NCBI RefSeq assembly: GCF_010894405.1
Contig: NZ_JAAIYA010000002.1
Location: 682,001 to 746,000 of the forward strand
Reading direction: 5' to 3'
Length of the DNA stretch: 64,000 nt
Source: Pyxidicoccus caerfyrddinensis
GTDB taxonomy: Bacteria; Myxococcota; Myxococcia; Myxococcales; Myxococcaceae
The position numbers and the translations under genes are program-made. Below, piece by piece: positions 9,164 through 16,283 of the stretch. Position 1 is the stretch's first letter, and each line of letters starts with the position of its first letter. Below the pieces are notes generated by a model that was given only the letters and a program-made list of their open reading frames with translations, was not told the DNA's origin and did not search any database.

Positions 9164-9204
9164 CGGCAGTCAGGCGACGGGGGGCCCGGTGAAAGTCATT
9201 GCCG

Positions 9205-9230
9205 CTGCTTTTGCTTTGTGAAGCAACAGC
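9205..9230 (+). other. small hairpin around the proposed GTG start
   Basis: TTGCTT (9211-9216) and AAGCAA (9221-9226) pair with a TGTG loop that contains the GTG at 9218, with partial extension by flanking GCTG/CAGC. It may be a weak terminator of the preceding acyltransferase gene, or it could restrict initiation at that GTG. A TATAGG hexamer at about 9240 is a possible -10 element if translation really begins further downstream. Confidence 0.35.
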
Positions 9231-11203
9231 CATATGAGGATATAGGCTCGCGTTCTGGCGGGATTTCGCCTGATTGTCGCTTGGAGCTGCCGGAGTTGAC
9301 CCGCCGTCCACACAGTCCTGAAGCGCTCTTCTTCGCGAAGAAGCCGCAGTCCGTCTTCTGGCCCTGCGTCGCCGTCATCCTGTCCGCCGCCGGGCTCGTG
9401 GCCGCGACGGAGCTGGCCATCGCGGCGTTCTCCCCCGCGGGCTTTCAGGGCCTCCATGAGCGGAACCCGTGGTCGATGGCCATCAGCGTGGGCGTCATCA
9501 CCGCCGTGGCGGGCCTGCTGTGGACGGCGACGAACCGGCTCGGCGTCGCGCTGGCCCTGGTGGCCGCGGGACTCCTCTTCACGTCCTCGCTCCACATCCG
9601 GAAGCTCCAACTCATCGGCCGGCCGCTGCTGCCGTGGGACTTCCTCGAGTGGCGGCAGGTGACGTCGCTCGCGCCCACGCTCCTGCCCGGAGCCGGGACG
9701 TTCCTCGCCATCCTCGCTGGCCTGCTCGTGCTGGCCGCCCTCGTGGCCGGAGTTCGTGCCGTGCGGCGCGGTCGGCCCCGCTTCCCACTGCCCGGGCTCG
9801 CGCGTGCGGGTCTCGCCGTGGCATCGCTGGTGTACCTGCTCGCCATCACCTTCTACGCGCACGTGCCGCTGCTGCCGAAGGCGTTCATGCGCTTCGGCGT
9901 CATGCACCAGGTGTGGGACCAGCGCTCCAACTTCCAGGTCAACGGGCTGCCGCTCATGCTGCTCTGGAACTGGGAGGGCCTGCGCCTGGAGTCGGGTGGC
10001 GCGTACTCGGCGGACGGCGTGCGCACCGCCCTGGGCCGTGACGCGGAGCCCCCCGCCGCCACGCCCCCGGAGCCGGTGGACGTCATCATCTACATGGCCG
10101 AGTCGCTCTGGGACCCGACGCAGCTCGGCGTGCCCCTGAGCACGGACCCGCTGCCGTTCCTGCGCGGCCTCATGACCACGCACAGCTCGGGCCACCTCAT
10201 CAGCCCGACGTTCGGTGGAGGCACGGCCAACGCGGAGTTCGAGCTGCTGACGGGCATGTCGGCGTCATTCGCGCCTGACGGCTCCTTCCCCTACCAGCAC
10301 TACGTGATGAAGCCCGTGGAGGCGCTGCCCTCGCTGTTCCGCGATGCCGGCTACCACACGGCCGCCATCCATCCCTTCCATGCCTGGTACTGGAGCCGCG
10401 ACGTGGTGTACCCGCTGCTCGGCTTCGAAGAGTTCCAGTCCCTCACCGACTTCGCGGACGCGAAGCTGGAGGGGCCCTGGGTGTCGGACGAGGCGCTCGT
10501 GGACCACATCCTCGCGCAGCTCTCGGACGAGCGCCGGTCGCGGTTCATCATGGCCATCACCATGTCGACGCACGGCCCCTACAGCCTCCCGCTCACCGGC
10601 AAGGAAGAGGTGCGGGTGGTGGGGAAGCTGTCGCCCGACAACACGCTGCTGCTGACGAACTACGCGCACAAGCTTCGCCAGACGGACCGCGCCCTGGAGC
10701 GGCTGGTGCGGGCGCTGGAGGCGAGGCCGCGCAAGACGCTGCTGGTCGTCTTCGGTGACCACCTGCCCATGCTCGGGCCCAACTACTCCCTCTACCGCGA
10801 GACGGGGTTCCTGAAGGAGCCGTGGACGGACGCCCAGCGCGAGCGCATGGCCGAGGTGCCAGTGCTCCTCTGGTCGAACTTCACGCTGCCGAAGCAGGAC
10901 GTGCACCTGAGCATGGGCCAGCTCGCGCCGCGCATCCTCGAGGCGGCCGGGATGAAGCCCCACGGCTTCTTCGCCTTCCTGGAGGGGCTGTCCCGCGCCG
11001 TTCCGGTGGTGCGGGGCGACCTGCTCAAGAGCGCGGCGGGTGAGTACCTGCCGCTGACGGAGCGGGACGCCGAGTCACCGGCACCGGGCTCGTCGGCGGA
11101 GTGGCTGCGGCGCTACCGCCTGCTCACGTATGACCGGCTGGTGGGTGAGCGCTTCAGCGTCGCCCCGGCGGCGCATGGGGAGCACGTGGCCGGCGGGAAG
11201 TGA
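9218..11203 (+). CDS. LtaS-like sulfatase-superfamily phosphotransferase
   Basis: Up to 661 residues: about four or five N-terminal membrane segments, then a large periplasmic alkaline-phosphatase-fold domain. VIIYMAESLWDP gives the first metal ligands, FGGGTANAEFELLTGMS carries the nucleophile threonine context of lipoteichoic-acid-synthase-like enzymes, and VVFGDHLPMLGPN supplies the later D/H ligands. Members transfer phosphoglycerol or phosphoethanolamine-type groups, or hydrolyse sulfate or phosphate esters. In this Gram-negative context decoration of a polysaccharide or lipid is more likely than teichoic acid synthesis. The start is uncertain: GTG 9218 lacks a clear ribosome site, and TTG 9281 also precedes the first membrane segment. 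Confidence 0.85.
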   Translation: MKQQPYEDIGSRSGGISPDCRLELPELTRRPHSPEALFFAKKPQSVFWPCVAVILSAAGLVAATELAIAAFSPAGFQGLHERNPWSMAISVGVITAVAGLLWTATNRLGVALALVAAGLLFTSSLHIRKLQLIGRPLLPWDFLEWRQVTSLAPTLLPGAGTFLAILAGLLVLAALVAGVRAVRRGRPRFPLPGLARAGLAVASLVYLLAITFYAHVPLLPKAFMRFGVMHQVWDQRSNFQVNGLPLMLLWNWEGLRLESGGAYSADGVRTALGRDAEPPAATPPEPVDVIIYMAESLWDPTQLGVPLSTDPLPFLRGLMTTHSSGHLISPTFGGGTANAEFELLTGMSASFAPDGSFPYQHYVMKPVEALPSLFRDAGYHTAAIHPFHAWYWSRDVVYPLLGFEEFQSLTDFADAKLEGPWVSDEALVDHILAQLSDERRSRFIMAITMSTHGPYSLPLTGKEEVRVVGKLSPDNTLLLTNYAHKLRQTDRALERLVRALEARPRKTLLVVFGDHLPMLGPNYSLYRETGFLKEPWTDAQRERMAEVPVLLWSNFTLPKQDVHLSMGQLAPRILEAAGMKPHGFFAFLEGLSRAVPVVRGDLLKSAAGEYLPLTERDAESPAPGSSAEWLRRYRLLTYDRLVGERFSVAPAAHGEHVAGGK

Positions 11204-11206
11204 GTC

Positions 11207-12289
11207 TCAGCGCGAGCCCGGCTGAAGCCTTGCGAACCGGAGCCGCTGGAGCAGCGCGGGCGGCCGGTCCTTGAGCTTCAGCGCGGGCTTCTCCACCAGG
11301 TGCCAGGACAGCGCGGACAGCGCCACGACCAAGGGGAGGGACACCGCCGCGTTCAGCCACCACGGCATGCTCGCGCCGTACAGCGCGCTCACGGCCTGCT
11401 GCACGGGGAAGGCGTAGACGTAGACGCCGTACGAGAAGTCACCCCAGCGGCCGAAGCCCGCCAGCGCGCCCGCTGGCAGGTAGGCGAGGTACAGCACGAC
11501 GTATGCGCCGAACAGGCCGGTGCCGATGCGGCCGTACCCGAGCCGCGCCAGGACGAGCCATCCCGCCGTGCACGCCAGCGCCAGCCACGGGCTCATCCGC
11601 ACCTTGTCGCGCCACAGGTACAGCGCCACGCCGCCGCCGAAGTACAGGTAGAGCTCCGGCCAGAAGCCCAGCCGCCCGGTGACGAACGGCGCCACCGCCG
11701 CGCCCACCCAGCCGAAGGCCACCATGCCCTTGCGCAGCAGGCCCGCCAGCCCCAGGGCGAGCGTCAGCAGGTAGAAGCCCACCTCGTACTTCAGCGTCCA
11801 CAGCGAGCCGTTGACGGCGTTCGAGTACACGTTGGTCTCGAAGACGCCGGGCAGGTTCCACTGCGGGAAGGCGAGGGTGAAGTTGCGCAGCCAGTACAGG
11901 TGCGTGTCCGCCGCCGTGAAGTAGTCGCGCAGCGGCAGCGTAGTGAAGGCCGGGCCGAGCACCAGGGTGGTCAGCACCAGCATCACGCCCAGGCCCGGGA
12001 AGATGCGCAGCACGCGCGCCCAGGTGAAGCGCGCCAGGTCCGGCGTGCGCTCCCAGCTCCGGGTGATGAGCACGCCGCTGATGACCAGGAACACCGCCAC
12101 GCACAGTCGTCCCAGCGAGAGCTGGCCGCGGCTGAAGGCCTCCAGGGGCTCCTCCGTGCCGCGGCCCTCGCCCAGCGGGAAGGCGTGGCTGAGGATGACG
12201 CCCGCCGCCGCCGCGAAGCGGAGGAAGTCGAGGTTGTTGCGGCGGCCCTCGAGGCACGCCTGCAGCGTCGGTCGGGAGGAAGGGGGCAT
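11207..12289 (-). CDS. acyltransferase family 3 membrane protein
   Basis: 360 residues, about ten membrane segments. NNLDFLRFAAAAGVILSHAF has the conserved R...H of AT3 proteins, followed by CVAVFLVISGVLITRSW, then WARVLRIFPGLGVMLVL and VNGSLWTLKYEVGFYLLTL, the equivalent of the usual SLWSLxxE region. The start at 12289 (MPPSSRPTLQ) was chosen because upstream sequence in frame overlaps the divergent glycosyltransferase. It converges on the LtaS-like gene with three bases between stops and is likely to O-acylate a cell-surface sugar. Confidence 0.88.
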   Translation of the reverse strand: MPPSSRPTLQACLEGRRNNLDFLRFAAAAGVILSHAFPLGEGRGTEEPLEAFSRGQLSLGRLCVAVFLVISGVLITRSWERTPDLARFTWARVLRIFPGLGVMLVLTTLVLGPAFTTLPLRDYFTAADTHLYWLRNFTLAFPQWNLPGVFETNVYSNAVNGSLWTLKYEVGFYLLTLALGLAGLLRKGMVAFGWVGAAVAPFVTGRLGFWPELYLYFGGGVALYLWRDKVRMSPWLALACTAGWLVLARLGYGRIGTGLFGAYVVLYLAYLPAGALAGFGRWGDFSYGVYVYAFPVQQAVSALYGASMPWWLNAAVSLPLVVALSALSWHLVEKPALKLKDRPPALLQRLRFARLQPGSR

Positions 12290-12424
12290 GGAGGGGCGGG
12301 CCGCCCATTGTCGTCCGGGGGGCCAGCGCGTCAATAGCGACCAGGGAGGCGGCCGTCCGCAGGGAAGGAGGGAACGAAGAGGTCCCCATTCCCCGGCGCG
12401 ATGGCCTAGAAGGCACGCCTTCGC

Positions 12425-13570
12425 ATGCGAGTCCTCCTCGGCATCCACCATCCGCTGGACCCGAACCTGGGCGCCCCGGGCGTGACGCTCGCGCTGGGAC
12501 AGGCGCTCGCGGCGCTGGGCTGCGAGGTGGACTACTACAGCTACCACGAGGCGTTTCCCGGCACGCGCGAGCACGGCTCGCTGCACGGCGTGCGCTTCCC
12601 GTGGAAGGTCGCCGCGCACCTGGCGCGCGAGGCCCGCAAGTACGACGTCCTCGACATCACCACCGGGGACGCGTGGGCCTGGGCGCGGCTGGGCCGGCCC
12701 GGTGCGCGCGAGAGACATGCGCTGGTGACGCGCAGTCATGGCCTGGAGCACACGTTCTCCGAGCGGTTGCGCGCGTCCGCTCGCGAGGGCCACCTGCGCT
12801 TGAGCTGGAAGTACCCGCTCTACCATGGGGGCTTTCGCCTCTGGGAGGTGCGCCAGTCGCTGCTGCTGGCGGACCACGCGGTGCTCCTCAACACGCTCGA
12901 CGCCGCGTACGCGCGCGAGCACCTGGGCGTGCCCGCGGACCACCTCAGCGTCATCCCGCACGGGCTGGATGCGCCCTTCCACGGGCTGCCGTCGCCTCGG
13001 CCTTCCGCTCCCGGCGCGCCGCTGCGCGTGGCCTGCGTGGGCAGCTGGCTGCCGCTGAAGGGCCGCGACGAGATGGTGGCCGTCGCCACGCGGCTGCACG
13101 CGGAGGGCGTCGCCTTCTCGCTGTCGCTGTACGGCACGGGCGCGAAGGAGGACGAGGTGCTCGCGGCCTTCCCCGCGCAGGTACGGGAGCGGCTGCGCGT
13201 GGTGCCTCGCTATCCGCGCACCGAGCTGCCGCGGTTGCTGGAGTCCGAAGAAGTGCTCCTCTTCCCCAGCCACTCGGAAGGCTTCGGCATGGCGCTGGTG
13301 GAGGCCATGGCCTGCGGGCTGGCACCGGTGTCGTCACCGGTGGGCGTGGCCCCGCAGGTGGTGAGGAATGGGCAGACAGGCCTGCTCATTCCCATTGGAG
13401 ACGTGTCGGGTCTGGTGGGTGCGCTGCGCGCGTTCGCGGAGAACCGTGAACAATTGCAGTCACTGCGTCAGGCGGCGCAGTCCGAGGTGCGAAGTCTCAC
13501 GTGGCGAGACATCGCCGCTCGCACCCTCTCGCTCTACGAGACGCTTCTCCGCAACCAAAGAAAGCCATGA
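12425..13570 (+). CDS. family 4 glycosyltransferase
   Basis: A 381-residue retaining GT-B enzyme. The N-terminus (MRVLLGIHHPLDPNLGAPGV) is the acceptor-domain strand and glycine loop; the C-terminal domain has VLLFPSHSEGFGMALVEAMA, containing the canonical EX7E motif around residues 284-292, then GLAPVSSPVG. A cytoplasmic enzyme that uses a nucleotide sugar. It is divergent from the AT3 gene (135-base gap) and precedes the WecA-like gene by about 115 bases, so it may add the second sugar after initiation. That order is inference. Confidence 0.92.
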   Translation: MRVLLGIHHPLDPNLGAPGVTLALGQALAALGCEVDYYSYHEAFPGTREHGSLHGVRFPWKVAAHLAREARKYDVLDITTGDAWAWARLGRPGARERHALVTRSHGLEHTFSERLRASAREGHLRLSWKYPLYHGGFRLWEVRQSLLLADHAVLLNTLDAAYAREHLGVPADHLSVIPHGLDAPFHGLPSPRPSAPGAPLRVACVGSWLPLKGRDEMVAVATRLHAEGVAFSLSLYGTGAKEDEVLAAFPAQVRERLRVVPRYPRTELPRLLESEEVLLFPSHSEGFGMALVEAMACGLAPVSSPVGVAPQVVRNGQTGLLIPIGDVSGLVGALRAFAENREQLQSLRQAAQSEVRSLTWRDIAARTLSLYETLLRNQRKP

Positions 13571-13684
13571 ATTTCGCTCGGTTGGTGGCTGGAGGAGCAA
13601 CCGCGGGGTCCATTCGTTATCACACACTCGCGTGCATTGACGCGCCAGGCCAGTGGCCGTCACAGTGGTGAGTGGCTCAACCGA

Positions 13685-15169
13685 ATGATCACCTTCTTCG
13701 TCGCGTTCCTCGTCTCGCTCATGGTGGCCCTGGTGCTCACGTTGCTCGTGCGCAACCGGGCCGTGGCATGGGGGTGGCTGGACCAGGCCAATTCCAGTCG
13801 GAAGGTGCACGTCCGTCCCATTCCTCGGCTGGGAGGCATTGGCATCGTCGGCGGCTTCTTCGCGCCGCTGTGCGCGCTGTTCCTGGTGGACTCGGGCGTG
13901 GGGCACAACTTCCGCTCGCACCGCGAGCTGGTGGCGGGCCTCTTCATCGGCGGCGCGGTGATTGCGGCGTTGGGCCTGTATGACGACCTGAAGGGCGCGA
14001 ATGCTCGCCTGAAGTTCGGGGTGCAGTTCGCGGTGGCGCTGGGCCTGTACGCGCTGGGCTTCCGCATCGACGTCATCGCCAACCCGTTCGGCCCGGAGCT
14101 GTCGCTGGGAGCGCTGAGCCTGCCCTTCACGGTGCTGTGGATGGTGGGCGTGGTGAACGCGCTCAACCTCATCGACGGGTTGGATGGGCTGGCGGGCGGG
14201 GTGGCCTTCTTCGGCGTGAGCACCAACTTCATCCTCGCGCTGTCGCGAGGGGACATCCTGCTGTGCCTGCTGATGGCGGCGCTGGCGGGCGCCATCCTCG
14301 GGTTCCTGGTGTTCAACTTCAACCCGGCCTCCATCTTCATGGGGGACACGGGGAGCATGTTCCTGGGCTTCGTGCTGGCGGCGGTGGCCATCAAGACGAG
14401 CACGAAGAGCGGGACGACGGTGGCCATGCTGGTGCCGGTGATGGCGCTGGGGCTGCCCATCATGGACACGCTGCTGGCCATGGTGCGGCGCTCGATGCTG
14501 GGCCGGCCGATGTTCAGCGCGGACAGGGAACACATCCACCACCGGGTGATGAGCCGTATGGTGCTCAGCCACCGCTCCACGGTGCTGGTGCTCTACGGGC
14601 TGTGCGGCCTGTTCACCCTGACGGCGCTGGGGCTGAACTTCGCCAACAGCGCGCAGAGCGCCATGCTGCTGTGTGGCATGGGCGTGGTCATCTTCGCGTT
14701 GATGCGCAAGCTGGGCTACCTGGACCTGCGGCGCGCGTCGGACGTGCAGCAGGTGCGGCAGCGCAACATCCGGCTGCGCACGCTGGTGAAGGGCGTCACC
14801 CGCGGGGTACGCCAGGCGCCGTCGCTGCAGGACGTATGGAATGCGCTGCGGCCGCTGGCGGAGGCGATGGACGTGGCGCGGCAGGAGTTGCGCTTCCAGC
14901 GCGTGTCTGGCGGGCAGACGGACGGCATCGTCTTCGAGACGCAGCGCCCTTCGGGGACCGCGGTGCCGCTCGAGGTGCGCATCGACGTGAAGGACGACGA
15001 GGAGGTGCTCGGGGCGCTGCTGCTGGTGTGGCGTGACGGGCGGTCGGCCATCAACCGAGATGAGGAATTGGCGCTGGAGGTGGTGGCGGACGCGGTGGCG
15101 GAGCGCGCCGTGCGGCTGCATGCGCCGGTGGAAGTGGAGCCCGCGCGCGTCATCGCGCTGCGGCGGTGA
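13685..15169 (+). CDS. WecA/MraY-type polyprenyl-phosphate sugar-1-phosphate transferase with extra C-terminal domain
   Basis: 494 residues. Residues 1-345 form the multi-pass PNPT core: YDD at 99-101, NLIDGLDG at 161-168, MGDTGS at 219-224 and HIHHR at 283-287, all expected for transfer of an amino-sugar-1-phosphate to undecaprenyl phosphate, the first step of glycan assembly. Residues about 350-494 are an additional soluble region with an alpha/beta pattern (e.g. LEVRIDVKDDEEVLGALLL), reminiscent of a GAF-like domain. The ATG at 13685 is preferred over a TTG at 13637. The stop overlaps the next gene's GTG (GTGA). It is the only initiating transferase visible in the window. Confidence 0.9.
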   Translation: MITFFVAFLVSLMVALVLTLLVRNRAVAWGWLDQANSSRKVHVRPIPRLGGIGIVGGFFAPLCALFLVDSGVGHNFRSHRELVAGLFIGGAVIAALGLYDDLKGANARLKFGVQFAVALGLYALGFRIDVIANPFGPELSLGALSLPFTVLWMVGVVNALNLIDGLDGLAGGVAFFGVSTNFILALSRGDILLCLLMAALAGAILGFLVFNFNPASIFMGDTGSMFLGFVLAAVAIKTSTKSGTTVAMLVPVMALGLPIMDTLLAMVRRSMLGRPMFSADREHIHHRVMSRMVLSHRSTVLVLYGLCGLFTLTALGLNFANSAQSAMLLCGMGVVIFALMRKLGYLDLRRASDVQQVRQRNIRLRTLVKGVTRGVRQAPSLQDVWNALRPLAEAMDVARQELRFQRVSGGQTDGIVFETQRPSGTAVPLEVRIDVKDDEEVLGALLLVWRDGRSAINRDEELALEVVADAVAERAVRLHAPVEVEPARVIALRR

Positions 15170-16194
15170 CGGCGGTGGACGCGCGCGCCCTGGGGGCGCT
15201 GCTGCGGTCCTGGCCCCAGGCCCCTTCACGTGAGGCCCCGGTAGGAGCGGAGGCCGACGGGCTGGTGCGCGCTGCGGTGCACCATGGGCTGGCGGGCTTC
15301 GTGGAGCACGCGGTGGCGCGGGCCGGGTGGGTGCTGCCCACGGAGGCTCATGCGCTGCTGCGGCGCGAGTCGCTGCTGGGTGCGGCGCGGGTGATGCGGG
15401 TGAAGGCGCTGCTCACGCGGAGCCTGGAGGCGCTGGCTTCAGTGGGCTGCGTGCCGGTGCTGCTCAAGGGGTACGGCCTGGCGCAGCGGCTGTACCCGGA
15501 CCCGCTGCAGCGGGCGACGACGGACGTGGACCTGCTGGTTGCTCGCGGCGAGGTGGACGCGGCGGTGCGGGCGCTCACCGGGCTGGGGTTGACGGTGCGG
15601 GCGGGGGACGTCGCTCGGCATGGCGAGGAGGACTCGCACCATCTGGAGTTGGTGGGGCCGGCGGGGCTGGTGGAATTGCACTTCCGTGCGCTGGCGGGGT
15701 GGGGCGAGGCGCTGGAGGGAGACGCGCTACTGGCGCGGGCGGTGGAGGGCGAGGTGGAGGGCCGGCGCGTGCGGTGGCTGCGGCCGGAGGACGAGGCGGT
15801 GTACCTGGCGCTGCACGCGAGCAACCACTTGTTGCAGCGGCTGGCGTGGGTCTTCGATTTGAAGTTGCTCGCGCTGAAGGGGTTGGACTGGCGGAGCGTG
15901 GTGGAGGGGGCGCGAGGGACGGCGTTTCCGCACGTGGCCTGGTACGGCTGGGAGGCGGCGCGGAGGCTGCTGGACGCGCCGGTGCCGGTGGAGGTGCTGG
16001 AGGAATTGGCGCCGCCCCGCTGGCAGCGGGTGCTGGCGGGGCGGTTCTTCTCGGACGAGCGGTTGTTGGGCTCGGACCTGGCGCGCAGCAAGCCGGCGTG
16101 GGTGGCGGCGAAGCTGCTGCTGGCGCCTCGGGCCGGGGCCATGGCGCGGTATGCGCTGCGGCGGGTGGAGAACGCGGTGCGGGCCGCGCGCTGA
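15166..16194 (+). CDS. nucleotidyltransferase-fold protein (NTP_transf_5 / PF14907-like)
   Basis: 342 residues starting with GTG that overlaps the WecA-like stop. VPVLLKGYGLAQRLYPDPLQ followed by RATTDVDLLV (D120 and D122) is the KG...DXD pattern of the uncharacterised nucleotidyltransferase family often found in polysaccharide and natural-product clusters. LVELHFRAL and YLALHASNHLLQRL are further family motifs. The acidic pair is intact, so nucleotidyl transfer is possible, but the substrate is unknown for the family. A paralogue with a degraded site lies at 19255-20223. Coupling to the initiating transferase suggests a role early in glycan assembly. Confidence 0.85.
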   Translation: MTAVDARALGALLRSWPQAPSREAPVGAEADGLVRAAVHHGLAGFVEHAVARAGWVLPTEAHALLRRESLLGAARVMRVKALLTRSLEALASVGCVPVLLKGYGLAQRLYPDPLQRATTDVDLLVARGEVDAAVRALTGLGLTVRAGDVARHGEEDSHHLELVGPAGLVELHFRALAGWGEALEGDALLARAVEGEVEGRRVRWLRPEDEAVYLALHASNHLLQRLAWVFDLKLLALKGLDWRSVVEGARGTAFPHVAWYGWEAARRLLDAPVPVEVLEELAPPRWQRVLAGRFFSDERLLGSDLARSKPAWVAAKLLLAPRAGAMARYALRRVENAVRAAR

Positions 16195-16243
16195 AGGCTC
16201 GGTCGAGGAGGCTGCGCTCGCGCTGAGGGTCGAGCACTCCGGA

Positions 16244-16267
16244 GGCTCACGGCCGCAGCCGTGAGCC
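16244..16267. terminator. perfect hairpin between convergent genes
   Basis: GGCTCACGGC pairs exactly with GCCGTGAGCC around a CGCA tetraloop, a 10-bp stem midway between the convergent nucleotidyltransferase and FG-GAP lipoprotein genes. There is no U-run on either side. Probably a shared transcription barrier. Confidence 0.6.
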
Positions 16268-16283
16268 CCCCAGCGTTACCGGC

